A stretch of DNA of 64,000 bases from Punica granatum (GCF_007655135.1 NC_045133.1:18201845-18265844); one strand, 5' to 3'. Positions 11,670 through 22,422 are shown, counted from the stretch's first letter. Numbers and translations are program-made. The notes: generated by a model not told the origin, from the sequence alone.

Positions 11670-11688
11670 TTATAGCGGTCGGAGTCAA
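11670..11688 (-). promoter_or_regulatory. Copy B core promoter: TATA box and W-box
   Basis: On the minus strand TATAA is at 11674-11670 and the W-box core TTGACT at 11688-11683. The spacing matches copies A, C and D. Confidence 0.6.
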
Positions 11689-11689
11689 C

Positions 11690-13113
11690 GGTTTGCTGAC
11701 TGCTGCGGTCGTTAGATAGAGAAGTCAAGCCAATCGGACGCGCTCGTTCATTATGGAAATGTGCTCCTCTTTGATCTTTGACATTTTCTTTTATTTTCAA
11801 TGGGGCCATGATTCTCGACATACTCGTTCAATTATCGGCTTGATTCTATTCTCGCTTCCGATGGGAGTTCCCATCATTTCTATGGTTATGTCTTATATGG
11901 TGAGGTCCTCTCTATGTATCGGAGTCCTTTGCTTCATTTAATCAATGCCACTCAGTTTACATTATTTCGCTATGCTCTTCAATTATCTTGTCATAGGTCT
12001 TTCGCAACGAGATCTATCGATATAGTAACAATATTTAATTATGAAGATTAGCTGGATAGTTAACTCTCTTATATTTTTTGAACTCCTATGTTACAGTTAA
12101 AGTCTACCTGTATTAAATGTATTTTATTAATTGCATCGCACGTCGTGTTTGATTAGTCTTGAATTTTAGAAATTATTAATTTGAACAAGGACCAATTCCA
12201 AGTCAATATCTTACGACTCCTTCTTTAACAATAAAAGACCAATGACCTTGATAAGATATAGAAGGAAAAATAATGAGGATTTCGGACATTCTGCCAATGA
12301 GAATTGAATAAAATCTTTTCATTTTGAGTGATTTCAATTTTATGGTGCTTCTTTCGAGGCCAAATTAGATTGGCTAGAATAAACTTGGCTGGCCATTTTT
12401 TTTTATTGGAAACAAGGCAGAGGTCTGTGAAAAATTAATTAGTATAAAGTCGGCGTATGGTGGCCTGTATAATATCTCCTAGCTACAGAGCTTGAGCGGT
12501 TAGAAATTAAATTAAAGAGCGAGATAACCCATTCCACAAGCCAAGTAGCACATCGATTACCAGTGAGTGTCGCAAGTATCACACAAAAACGCACAAAAGG
12601 CGTTCGTTCATTATGGAACTGTGCCCCTCTACGATCTTTGAATTGTTTTTTCTTTTTAATGAAATCATGATTATTCTCAAAATACTCGTTCATGTGTCAG
12701 CTTTATTCTATTCTTGTTTTCGATCTATTTTGAACTCCTATATTAAAGTTAAAGTCCACCCACATAAAATTTATTTTATTAATTGCACCGCTCATCGTGT
12801 TTGATTAGTCTTGATTTTTAGAAGATTCTAATTATAACGGACTAATTCGAAGTCAATATTGACCAACTTTTTTTTTTAAAACAACAAAAGACCAATGACC
12901 TTGATAAGATATCAAAGAAAAAATGAAAAATGAATTTGAAAACTCATGATTTTGAGTGATATCAATTTTATTGCTTTTCTTCATGGGTAGATTAGATTGG
13001 CTTGAATAAACATGGTTGAGCAATTTTTTTTTAAAATTTTAATTTTTTCCCCTTGGATAGGAAAAAAGGAGGAAGTCCAAGAAAACTCAATCAGTACATG
13101 GACAAGTATGATG
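11690..13113 (-). repeat. Upstream flank of copy B: two successive flank-repeat copies
   Basis: No gene. The first flank copy runs to about 12600, and a diverged second copy starts with the 'cattatggaactgtgcccc' block at 12609. Position 12384-12388 carries a single CTTGG inside the same context in which Copia element 1 inserted upstream of copy A, so this is a paralogous empty site. The stretch ends abruptly at about 13113, where a captured-gene insertion begins. Confidence 0.7.
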
Positions 13114-13119
13114 GTTGGA

Positions 13120-13287
13120 GGACTGCTGGGCCCAGGACTGGATACATACGAGGTGGAAGACGGAGAAGCAAAGTGCAGAGCATGATCAGGTGGGATCAAA
13201 TATTCTAATGTGCTCAAGGCAAATGAGGCACGACAGGGCGTTGGAGGAAGAGGAGTTAAGGAAGGACTGGATCTTCGAAAGGTCCGC
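13120..13287 (-). pseudogene. NFXL2-like zinc-finger gene fragment, first tandem piece
   Basis: The minus-strand translation starting near 13287 reads ADLSKIQSFLNSSSSNALSC, followed by LICLEHIRIFDPT, a stop at 13188-13186 where the family has Trp, then SCSALCFSVFHL and CIQSWA. This is the conserved N-terminal RING-like segment of NF-X1-type zinc-finger protein NFXL2, a transcription or ubiquitin-related factor of plants. The stop where Trp is expected (TGG to TGA) kills it. Only this exon portion is present. Confidence 0.75.
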
Positions 13288-13289
13288 TG

Positions 13290-13612
13290 TCGGGCCCAGG
13301 ACTGGATGCAGAAGAGGTGGAAGACGGAGAAGCAGAGTGCAGAGCATGACCGGGTGGGGGATTAGATATTCTAATGCGCTCAAGGCAAATGGGGCACAAC
13401 AGGGCGTCGAAGGAGGAGGAGTTAAGGAAGGACTGGATCTTCGAAAGGTCTGCGGAGGCGGTCGATTGGTCGGTGAAGTCGAAGTACGGCCTGAAGATGG
13501 AGGCAAAGAGGTCCACATGAAGTACGGCAAAGAGGCCTGAAGATTGGCCGGTGAAGTCGAAGTATGGCCTGAAGTACGGCATCAAGGAAGGAAACGACGC
13601 CGTTTTTTGCAA
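13290..13612 (-). pseudogene. NFXL2-like zinc-finger gene fragment, second tandem piece
   Basis: From about 13453 downwards the minus strand encodes ADLSKIQSFLNSSSFDALLC then PICLERIRIS. A frameshift in a C-run follows, and then in another frame PTRSCSALCFSVFHLFCIQS. The expected Trp is now Arg. It is offset from the first piece by 164 bp, so the two arose by tandem duplication. An N-terminal stretch with the phrase FRPYFDFT occurs twice upstream (near 13490 and 13567) and may be further fragmented exon sequence. Not functional. Confidence 0.72.
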
Positions 13613-13814
13613 TTTAGGGGGTGGTTAACGGAGTTAGGTCCAGCTCATTCGCCACGTGAGATTTCTGTCACGGTTGGCACGCTCAAGAAGACGGCAAGAC
13701 TAAAACATATGACGGAATGGTGATTGAGGGACTAAAACCGAGGCAAAAATTTTTGAGGGACCAAACCCTTAGCCCTGGTATTTTTCAGGGACCAAAACCG
13801 TACCTAACTCGTTA

Positions 13815-14803
13815 AAAAAGATCATCTTTAGTCCATCAAATCAGAAAGTATCTATAGATAGCCGTAAAGTGTTAGTCTAAGCTATAAACCGCCTCCTTTT
13901 TAGGTAGGTGGACATAAAGGTCGTTGATTTATCGTGTCACATTCTCGATTTGGATTCCCGCTAGATCATCTACTGTTCATGTAATTTACTGGAATTATCC
14001 TCGTCTGGTTCCTGTTCTGGCAAATCAACATATGAGATTAAGTACTTATCGAAAAAACATATGAGATATCGAGCTTCCTGCAAAGAAAATGGACGACCAT
14101 TGAAACATAGATTGAAGCAAGAAGCTGCTCTTTACATTATACCGGTTCCTATTATGTCTGCAATTAATGACCATCGGCGTATGCGAGGCTGTGACAAGTG
14201 CGGCATAGAGGGATTCATGTCTAATATCTTTCTATAGATAATGATGGTGTCTGCTCAATATGGCCATGTTCTGTTCGGTGGAATAAATATATAACACAAT
14301 ATCTTTCAGAGAATTGGCCGAATTACGGCACAAGTAGGCTTTTGCTCTTGAGATGGGACTAAGCAGAGAATCGAGTCCTGATGATCAATTTGTGCCATAG
14401 CCCTTGCAGGCATCCATCTGTTTTAATTTAACAAAAGTCCTCTGCCGGGTTTCCAGCTGAATCTCGGTCCAAACATCATTAGACTAATAATCTGACATTA
14501 GATGATAATCACGTGTATACAAATGTCGCCTTGATAAAGCAGATATAAGTTGACACGCATGTTGCAATACTATCTAGGCACAATAATATCGGGACAACTG
14601 ACTGTGGGTCAGTCTATAGAAAATTTCTACTGAATGAGCATTGAAAAATTATTGTTGGCTAAAGGCCGATGAAGCAAAATATAATTATTACAAATCGAGT
14701 CTGATAGAAGGTCTTATCACAGCTTCCAGCAGCCGATTAATTCATTATTCATTATTTCTAAAGCAAAAGCAAAGATCAGAGATTTTAGATAATAAAAAGA
14801 AGC
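13815..14803 (-). repeat. 3' flank of chitinase copy C
   Basis: Nearly colinear with 9548-10540 downstream of copy B, including the 'aaagatcatctttagtcc' block at the left end and the 'agaagcttagcaag' block at the stop codon. No gene. Confidence 0.8.
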
Positions 14804-15781
14804 TTAGCAAGTGAGATTGTCCCCAGGATCAACACCAAGTTGTTGACAGTACTGAGTGTAATACCCGACCCGGCGTTGAACAGTTTCCGGGTTCTTACCA
14901 TCGCACTCAAGGGCCCCGTTTATTGCCCTAATCGTGGCTCCAAACCCTCGGCCTAATACAGAGTGGACGTGCTCCATCCAGTACCACAATGCCGTCCTAA
15001 AGGATATCACAGGGTCATCCGCGACCTTCTCCGGGGCATTGAGCCCGTCAAACCCGATGCTCTCCCCAGCAGGCCCGTAGTTGAAGTTCCAGGACAATTG
15101 GATGGGTCCCCGTCCATAGTAGCCCTTGCTGGGGTTGCAGGGGTACTGTGTGTTATTCTCGTCGCAGTAGTCCTTGGACGGACCGTCTATCTCCTCGATG
15201 TAACAGAAATCTGAATAAACAAAACATTCTAGCTTTTAGTGTTCGATGTTAATCTTTCGATCGAATGCCATATATCACTCGGCCAGGCCAATGAACTGCA
15301 CGCATAGTTTCATCAGTAAGTGAACAGGTAGTTGGAGTGTTTAATTGTGTGCACGAAATAGAGATCGAGAATGCTTACGTCCAGTCTCATGTGTGACCTG
15401 ACCGAAGAAAGCAGCGATCTCACGCTTGGAATCATCCACTGACCCCGTCCTGCCGAACTGAGGGTAACTCTCCAGAGCATCCAGAAACGCCTGCCTCGAG
15501 TAGAAGCTCTTCCCGACACAGCTGTCAGCTGCCTGTGCGATTATCCCATTGAAGAACTCATCGGTGACTATATCGGGAACCGACACAGTGTTAGTCGCAG
15601 GAGCAGCATAGCACGGCCCGGACTTGCATCCCGTGCCACAGTAGTCATTCCCGGTGCCACAGTATCCCCACTGGCTGCAGCACTGGTCTGAGGCGCAGCC
15701 ACAGTTCTGGGCTGCCGCCCTACTGGACAGTGCTCCGGCTAGGAACCCGACCAGGGCAATCGTTAGGAGGATGTTTCTCAT
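14804..15781 (-). CDS. Class IV chitinase, copy C (GH19 with hevein domain), two exons
   Basis: Exon 1 is 15781-15379 and exon 2 is 15210-14804, for 269 residues. The short GT-AG intron (15378-15211) lacks the TA microsatellite and resembles that of copy E. I chose the ATG at 15781 because it aligns with the start of every other copy and opens the signal peptide. The frame is open further upstream but that part is 5' leader. The hevein domain has all eight cysteines and both aromatic residues. Catalytic Glu132 and Glu141 are intact. It belongs with copy E to a second subfamily marked by [31 protein letters not shown] and QRRVGYY. It is predicted to be secreted and active on chitin. Confidence 0.95.
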
Positions 15782-15848
15782 GTTAAGGGGATAGATCCAA
15801 TGATGTTTGGTTTGGTTATGGGAATGTCGAAATGGGAAGGTTTGGTAC

Positions 15849-15867
15849 TTATAATGGTCGGAGTCAA
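15849..15867 (-). promoter_or_regulatory. Copy C core promoter: TATA box and W-box
   Basis: On the minus strand TATAA is at 15853-15849 and TTGACT at 15867-15862, in the arrangement shared by all copies. Confidence 0.6.
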
Positions 15868-17559
15868 CGGTTTGCTGACTGCTGCGGTCGTTAGATGGAG
15901 AAGTCAAACCAATAGGACGCGCTCGTTCATTATGGAAATGTGCTCCTCTCTGATCTTTGACATTTTCTTTTATTTTCAACGGGGCCATGATTCTCGTCAG
16001 ACTCGTTCAAATATCGGCTTGATTCTATTCTCACTTCCGATGGGAGTTCCATCATTTCTAGGGTTTAGTCCTCTCTATGTATCGGCGTCCCTTGCTTTAT
16101 TTAATCAATGCCACTCAGCTTACATTATTTGGCTCTGCTCATCAATTATCTTACTATAGGTCTTTCACAACGAGATACAATAACAATATTTAATTATGAA
16201 GATTAGCTGAGTAGTTGACTCTCTTATGTATTTTGAATTCCTATGTTACGGTTAAAGTCTGTCTGTATTAAATGTATTTTTTTAATTGCATCGCACTTCG
16301 TGTTTGATTAGTCTTGAATTTTAGAAATTTTTAGTTTGAACAAGGACCAATTCCAAATCAATATCTGACGACTTCTTCTTTAACAATAAAAGACCAATGA
16401 CCTTGATATGATATGGAAGGAAAAATAATGAGGATTTCGGACATTCTATCAATGAGAATTGAATCAAAACTTTTCATTTTGAGTGATTTCAATTTTATGG
16501 TGCTCGTTTCAAGGCCAAATTAGATAGGCTAGAATAAACTTGGCTGACCTTTTTATTTTTTTATTTTTTTATTGGAAACATGGCAGAGGTCTGTGAAAAA
16601 TTAATTAGTATAAAGTCGGCGTATCGTGGCCTATATAATATGTCCTAGCTACAGAGCTTGAGCGGTTAGAAATTAAATTAAGAAAATGCACACCCAAAAA
16701 GAGCGAGATAACCCTTTCCGCAAGCCAAGTAGCACATCGATTACCAGTGAGTGTCGCAAGTATCACACAAAAACGCACAAAAGCGTATACTGACTAAAAG
16801 TGCTTTGCATCCACAAACCCACCACCCCCCTTAAAATCGAAGTGGATTGTTTTGAAATTAAAATATGAGTTAGCATTGGTGGCAATCCTCCTTGTGGATT
16901 GATAACGAAATAAGTGTTGACCATCACATACAGTCAAACATTTAAGCCATTTCTTTAGTTACAGGGTGCACAAAAATCAGCTGGAATCAAACTCTGTTTT
17001 TCAAGGAAAGACTCTGCTGACGCGTTCGTCCATTATGGAACTGTGCCCCTCTGCGATCTTTGATTTTTTTTTTTTTTTTAATGAAACCATGAGTATTATC
17101 AGAATACTCGTTCAAGTGTCAACTTTAATCTATTCTTGCATGCGATCTATTTTGAACTCCTATATTACAATTAAAGTCTATGCACATAAAATTTATGAGA
17201 TTAATTGCACCTCTCATCGTGTTTGATTAGTCTTGATTTTTAGAAGATTCTAATTTGAACGGACTAATTCGAAGTCAATATTGATGAACTTTTTTTTAAA
17301 AAAAAAACAACAGAAGACTAATGACCTTGATAAGATATCGAAAAAAAAAAATGAAGGGGGAATTGAATTTGAAACCTCATGATTTTGAGTGATATCAATT
17401 TGATTGCATTTCTTCGAGGGTAGATTAGATTGGCTTGAATAAACTTGGTTGAGCAATTTTTCTTTTTTTTAATTTAATTTAATTTATTTTTTTCCCCTTT
17501 GGATAGGATAAAAGGAGGAAGTCCGTGAAAACTTAATCAGTACATGGACAAGTATGGTG
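15868..17559 (-). repeat. Upstream flank of copy C: two successive flank-repeat copies
   Basis: No gene. The first flank copy runs to about 16960 and contains the empty Copia site CTTGG at 16539-16543. A second diverged copy starts at the 'ccattatggaactgtgcccc' block near 17030. It ends at about 17559, where the remnant of another chitinase unit begins. Confidence 0.7.
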
Positions 17560-17763
17560 GCTAAAGGTCGATGAAGGCCGATGAAGCATTGAAAAATTGT
17601 TGTTGGCTAAAGGCCGATGAAGCAAATATATCTATTACAAATCGACTTATCACAGCTTCCAGCAGCCGATAAATTCATTATTCATTATTTCTAAAGCAAA
17701 AGCTCAGATCAGAGATTTAGATAATAAAAAGAAGCTTAGCAAGTGAGATTCTCCCCAGGATCA
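17560..17763 (-). pseudogene. Remnant of a sixth chitinase copy (F): last eight codons plus 3' flank
   Basis: The sequence matches the 3' flank and end of copies B, C and E, up to the last coding bases. Read on the minus strand, 17763-17736 encodes DPGENLTC followed by the stop TAA; the other copies have DPGDNLTC or a close variant. Beyond 17763 the homology to chitinase stops and the sequence continues as the far-upstream flank seen near 30695 upstream of copy E. The junction shares the three bases TCA with both parents. Almost the whole gene and its promoter have been deleted. Confidence 0.88.
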
Positions 17764-18480
17764 CTATAGGTAAAACTCTCATAGCATAGATTTTTTATAT
17801 TCACAAGGACTCGAATCCGATACATTACTTAAGCGAAACAAACGTCAAATTTCTTGAACCAATCCATATTGGTTCGCTTCAGTTACATTTTGGACTCCTA
17901 TATTTTTTTTGGTATGGATCCTGGTATTTAGAAGCTCAATTGAGCTCAAGCTAATCCAATTGAGTCGAGCCAGCCCACTAAGAGGTAAATCTCTCATAGC
18001 GTGAGTTTTTTTTTTTTAAATTTACAAGGATTCGAATCCGAAACATTAGTTAAGCGGAATAAGCGTCGAACCGCTTGAACCAATCCATGTTGATTTTTAG
18101 ACTCCTATATTACAACTAAAGTTGATCCATATAAAACGCATTTATTAATTGCACCGACCTCGAGTTTGATTGGTTTTGACATTTAGAAGATTCTAATTTA
18201 CAAGGACTAATTCAAAGTCAGTATCCTCTGTTATCATATACCGACGACTTTTTCTTTAACAACAAGAGACCAGCGATCTTGATAAGATATAGAAGGAAAA
18301 ATAAGGAGGGTTTCGAACGCTCTGTTGACGATAATCGATTTCCAGAACTCTTGATTTTGAGCAATTTCAATTTTATTGTGCATTTTCAAGGCCAAACGAG
18401 ATCAGCTAGAATAAACTTGGTTGACCTTTTTTTTTGATATAAAACGAGGCAAAAGTTCAGTGATACCTCATGACAACAGA
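17764..18480. repeat. Far-upstream array repeat, also present at about 30698-31400
   Basis: Non-coding and colinear with 30698-31400 upstream of copy E. It contains an internal tandem duplication with a period near 215 bp (blocks starting at 17770 and 17985, each with 'ctctcatagc' and a tract near the palindrome GGATTCGAATCC). The right part again resembles the generic upstream flank ('gtttgattggttttgac', 'ttgataagatatagaagg'). Confidence 0.75.
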
Positions 18481-19481
18481 GATCTTAGACCGTTAGAAAT
18501 AGATTTATGAATTTGATATTAATAAGAAAAGAAAATCATACCATATTGGTGCTGACAAATCAGAAGTTATTTCACCTATGAAGCCGGATATTTATTATCA
18601 CAAATGAATTTTATTCGATTTTGAGGATTCTTTGTCAAGTTTTGTGGCCTATTTGAGAGAGATGCTGTTTGATTTGATATCTAAAGGTACCGCTTAGTCT
18701 TCATGCTCTCAGGAATCTAGATGAGGTTGAGATTGAGGACGAGTCAGGAAAACGACCAATGATTAATTATCTAAAGTGGAGCCTCTTAAAATATTTATAT
18801 GTTTACATTTTAGTTTGACTTTTTTGATTGGAGAAATCATTAAATCTCTAGACAGAAAATTTTAATTTACTCTTTTTATATGATAATTTTGGAACAAGCA
18901 TAATGATTCATAAAATAATGATTCAGAAAATAATTTTGAGGCTGAGTCAGGAAAACGACCAATGATTAACCATCTAAAGTGGAGCCTCCTAAAATATTTA
19001 TATGTTTACATTTTAGTTTGACTTTTTTGATTGGAGAAATCATTAAACCTCTAGACAGAAAATTTTAATTTACTCTTTTTATATGATAATTTTGGAACAA
19101 GCATAATGATTCTTAAAATAAATTTTCCATGACGAAATTTTAAATACTGATTGAGAGACCTCTTAGACGCATTCAAGTTTTTACTGAAAATGGGTTACTC
19201 TTGAAAGTCGAAGACAATGTAGAAGCGTTAAAGTTTGGGAGTGATTCTTATTTCGACATTTTTCCACTATAGACACATATCACATTGCTCATCTAAGTCT
19301 ACTACATCAAGGACAATGACTTGGCGAGGACAAAACATCTCATGATGACCAAGCTAAACAAGGTTCTCGATGCATGGAACAACTCAAAGACAATGACTTG
19401 GCGAGGACAATAAAACCAAAATGGCGAGGACTAAAACCAAAATTACAAAGCATATTTTCGCTGTCTAGTCTTTGACAAGCG
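18481..19481. repeat. AT-rich intergenic stretch with a 203-bp tandem duplication
   Basis: No gene. A block starting 'gagtcaggaaaacgacc' at 18741 is repeated from 18944 (period 203) with only a few differences, ending near 19120. A shorter duplication of 'caatgacttggcgaggac' occurs at about 19314 and 19390. The origin is unknown. Confidence 0.75.
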
Positions 19482-20098
19482 TTGAAAGATTGGAGGCAGA
19501 GTCCAAGCTTCCTGCAGAGCAGAGAGGAACCTCCTCACAAGCATATTCCTTCTTGGTTGCCTAAATTTCCCATTTGCCAAACTGGTGAGGAGAAAGAACC
19601 TGAGAAAGCGGAGAATTCTTTGTCTAATTTGCACCATGGTATCACTTGCAATGGATCAGGACCATCCATGGAGACGAAGGAAGACAAGAATCCTGGGATC
19701 AATCCGTTTCTGGCAGAACCTATTTGTTCTGGGGGTGAAAGAAGTGTCTACGGTGGTTCCGCCTTCCAAGGTCAATGCCCGGTTCGCAAATGAGGTTGTG
19801 GGGAATCACATAGAGCGCGAGCAAACATCTGGTGACGCAGGGAAGGCTCCAAAGGAATCATCAATGGAGGGCCCAAAGGAACGTGTCCTGTAGTAGTAGT
19901 TTGTAAAAGTACTTTTTCTTCCGCTAATCATTTGTACATCAGAGAACTAGCAGCAGCAGCAGAGAAGAGGTTGGTCCATCCAGCAATTTGCTTTTACATG
20001 ATGGAGAATATACGATTGTAGCTTAGTGCGGGGGAGAAGATAGTTCATATCGATGTATCAAACTGTATATGAGGGTGTTGAAGTGATAAACCTTGTTA
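19482..20098 (+). pseudogene. Left arm of a large inverted repeat: fragment of an unidentified gene
   Basis: 617 bp, the inverted counterpart of 21618-22422. Frames read MKDWRQSPSFLQSREEPP at the start and PKERVL before a stop near 19893, with a frame change between them. It lacks an in-frame block of 189 bp that is present in the right arm (between SGD and AGKAPKESS). After the stop, a 3'-UTR-like stretch with 'agcagcagcagcag' is shared by both arms. I do not recognise the protein. The in-frame 189-bp difference could be an exon missing from one copy. Confidence 0.7.
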
Positions 20099-20573
20099 GC
20101 TGACGAGCACGATTCATTTCGAATGAGAGTTTTTCTTTTTTTCTCTTTCTAGTTAATTTCCATCTCGAAGGAAATGAACTTTTTATTGTCAGGAAAGAAC
20201 TTCGGGCTGGCACTTCCGATCGGCCGTAGCAAATTGAGCTCGATGCATTGAGATTTCATAAACGGACCATGTCATCGTTGAGAATTATGCACAAACGAAC
20301 TATCTCCTTTCTATCTCTGGAGAAGCCTTCCTGTCTGCTGCACTTGGAAGACTTCATATTCACAGCGCATATAACTTCATGTTGTCAGTATGATTACGAA
20401 CTTTCTGATGATTAAATGTTAAAAACTCAATAAAATTATGAAATTACAACGTACAAATTAGAATAATGGTGAAAATAGAAGAATGGCGATAAGCTGCATA
20501 ACAAGGGATATGAATAATAAGATAAGTAAAATGAGAAGAGAACGGCTAGTAGACTGATGGAGGAACATGTACC
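20099..20573. other. Unassigned insertion sequence truncating chitinase D
   Basis: This stretch has no counterpart elsewhere in the window. It adjoins the left inverted-repeat arm and ends at about 20573, inside what would be exon 2 of chitinase D. It may be genomic sequence carried along with the gene fragment in the left arm. No open frame worth calling. Confidence 0.45.
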
Positions 20574-21370
20574 CGTCGAACCCGATGCTCTCCCCGGCAG
20601 GCCCGTAGTTGAAGTTCCAGGACAATTGGATGGGCCCCCGTCCATAGTAGCCCTTGTCGGGGTTGCAGGGGTACTGCGTGACAGTCTCATCGCAGTAGTT
20701 ATTGGACGCACCGTCTATCTCCTCGATGTAGCAGAAATCTACAAAACCGAAAAAATTTCTAGCTTTCTGCATTCCCTATTAAACTTATTAGGTATATATA
20801 TATATATAAAGTTTTATGGTGCAGTCACTTTTCGGTACAATTACTTTTCCCGACCATTGGAATGCAATCATCGATGGAAAAAATAAAATCCAGAAAGTGG
20901 TTGCATGAACTACTGCATTATTTCAGTGAGTGAACGGGCAGCTAAAGAGTTTAATAATGTCTGTGGGGTACAGATCGAGAGCTCTTACGTCCAGTCTCGT
21001 GTGTGACATGAGCGAAGAATGCAGCAATCTCACGCTTTGAATTATCCACTGACCCTGTTGTGCCGAACAGAGGGTAACTCTCCAAGGCGTCCAGAAATGC
21101 CTGCCTCGAGTAGAAGCTCTTCCCGACACAGCTGTCATCTGCTTGCCCGATTATCCCATTGAAGAAATCATCGGTGACGATATCAGGAACTGACACGGTG
21201 TCAGTCGTGGGAGCAGCATAGCACTGCCCGGACCTGCACCCGGTGCCACAGTATCCCCACTGGCTGCAGCACTCGTCTGAGGAGCAGCCGCAGTCCTGGG
21301 CTGCCACCCTACTGGGCAGTGCTGCGGCTAGGAACCCGACGAGGGCAATCGTTAGGAGGATGTTTCTCAT
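20574..21370 (-). pseudogene. Class IV chitinase, copy D, 3'-truncated
   Basis: Exon 1 is 21370-20989 and exon 2 starts at 20738; the intron is of the copy A/B type with a TA microsatellite. Homology stops after GESIGFDG at about 20574, so roughly 80 C-terminal residues of the GH19 domain and the normal stop are gone. The frame would run on into unrelated sequence. Exon 1 is also 21 bp short: the hevein domain lacks seven residues (NDYCGTG in copy B), leaving seven instead of eight cysteines. The lost segment lies between two direct repeats of about 14 bp (ccggtgccacagta in copy B), which points to slippage. Catalytic Glu codons remain but a working enzyme is very unlikely. Confidence 0.9.
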
Positions 21371-21437
21371 GTTAAGGGGATTGATCCAATGATGTTTGGT
21401 TTGGTTATGGGAATGTCGAGATGGGAAGGTTTGGTAC

Positions 21438-21456
21438 TTATAGTGGTCGGAGTCAA
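21438..21456 (-). promoter_or_regulatory. Copy D core promoter: TATA box and W-box
   Basis: TATAA at 21442-21438 and TTGACT at 21456-21451 on the minus strand. The core promoter is still intact although the gene is truncated, so transcription of the pseudogene remains possible. Confidence 0.55.
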
Positions 21457-21617
21457 CGGTTTGCTGACTGCTGCGGTCGTTAGATGGAGAAGTCGAACCA
21501 ATAGGACGCTCTCGTTCATTATGGAAATGTGCTCCTCTCTGATCTTTGACATTTTCTTTTATTTTTGTTGAGATACGTTATCCCACATGAAAAAAATGAG
21601 AAAGAAACACAAGTTTA
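21457..21617. other. Promoter-proximal flank of copy D and junction with the right inverted-repeat insertion
   Basis: The stretch to about 21566 is the usual upstream flank. It then switches abruptly to 'tgttgagatacgttatccc', which looks like the start of an unrelated inserted sequence, possibly an LTR-type terminus. This leads into the right inverted-repeat arm at 21618. Confidence 0.5.
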
Positions 21618-22422
21618 ACAAGGTTTATCACTTCAACACACCTCATATACAGTTTGATACATCGATATGAACTATCTTTCTCCCCGCACTAAGCTACAAT
21701 CGTATATTCTCCATCATGTAAAAGCAAATTGCTGGATGGACCAACCTCTTCTCTGCTGCTGCTGCTAGTTCTCTGATGTACAAAAGATTAGCGGAAGAAA
21801 AAGTACTTTTACAAACTACTACTACAGGACGCGTTCCTTTGGGCTCTCCATTGATGATTCCTTTGGAGCCTTCCCTGCGCTTTTACTCTCATTCTTGATA
21901 CCATTGTCATACACCGAAGACCGATCTCTCTCATGAACACCTTCATCCCGAAAGCTCGAGCCAGGGGCCAACCCAAGAAGCTTCCTACTTCTCTTAATCT
22001 TGAATTGCACAGCCGGTCTCTGTTTTGAAAGAACCTTCTTCATTCCCAGATTGGGTTCATTCAACTTGTCACCAGATGTTTGCTCGCGCTCTATGTGATT
22101 CCCCACAACCTCATTGGCGAACTGGGCATTGACCTTGGAAGGCGGAACCACCGGAGACACTTCTTTCACCCCCAGAACAAATAGGTTCTGCCAGAAACGG
22201 ATTGATCCCAGGATTCTTGTCTTCCTTCGTCTCCATGGATGGTCCTGATCCATTGCAAGTGATACCATGGTGCAAATTAGACAAAGAATTCTCCGCTTTC
22301 TCAGGTTCTTCTCCTCACCAGTTTGGCAAATGGGAAATTTAGGCAACCGAGAAGGAATATGCTTGTGAGGAGGTTCCTCTCTGCTCTGCAGGAAGCTTGG
22401 ACTCTGCCTCCAATCTTTCAAA
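21618..22422 (-). pseudogene. Right arm of the large inverted repeat: longer fragment of the same unidentified gene
   Basis: 805 bp, the inverted counterpart of 19482-20098. It has a 199-codon minus-strand frame (22421-21822) beginning MKDWRQSPSFLQSREEPP and ending SMESPKERVL. It includes the 63-residue block KLNEPNLG...KNESKS missing from the left arm. Relative to the left arm it lacks one A in a GAGAAAGAA tract, which shifts the frame of the first third, so the long open frame may partly be an artefact of that indel. The residues are polar and basic with no domain I recognise. It sits in the upstream flank of chitinase D. Confidence 0.65.

Larger units (their letters stand above)
13114..13812 (-). 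mobile_element. Insertion carrying captured NFXL2-like gene fragments, possibly a non-autonomous DNA transposon
   Basis: Compared with the equivalent DNA at 9162-9552, about 390 bp of flank is replaced here by about 700 bp of GC-richer unrelated sequence. The left part holds two tandem pieces of an NFXL2-like exon. The right part (about 13610-13810) holds short repeated 'agggaccaaa' type motifs, common in plant repeats. I cannot identify clear terminal inverted repeats or a target duplication, so the transposon class is open; a Mutator-like gene-capturing element is one possibility. Confidence 0.5.

Noticed and set aside
13186..13530. Long open frames in both strands of the NFXL2-carrying insertion as a new gene
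   Set aside because: They read through tandem fragments out of phase; the family-like segments switch frames and contain lost Trp codons.
15782..15988. Upstream extension of chitinase C to a 215-codon first exon frame
   Set aside because: Other copies lack the extension and the signal peptide starts at the conserved ATG at 15781; the extension overlaps the TATA box and W-box.
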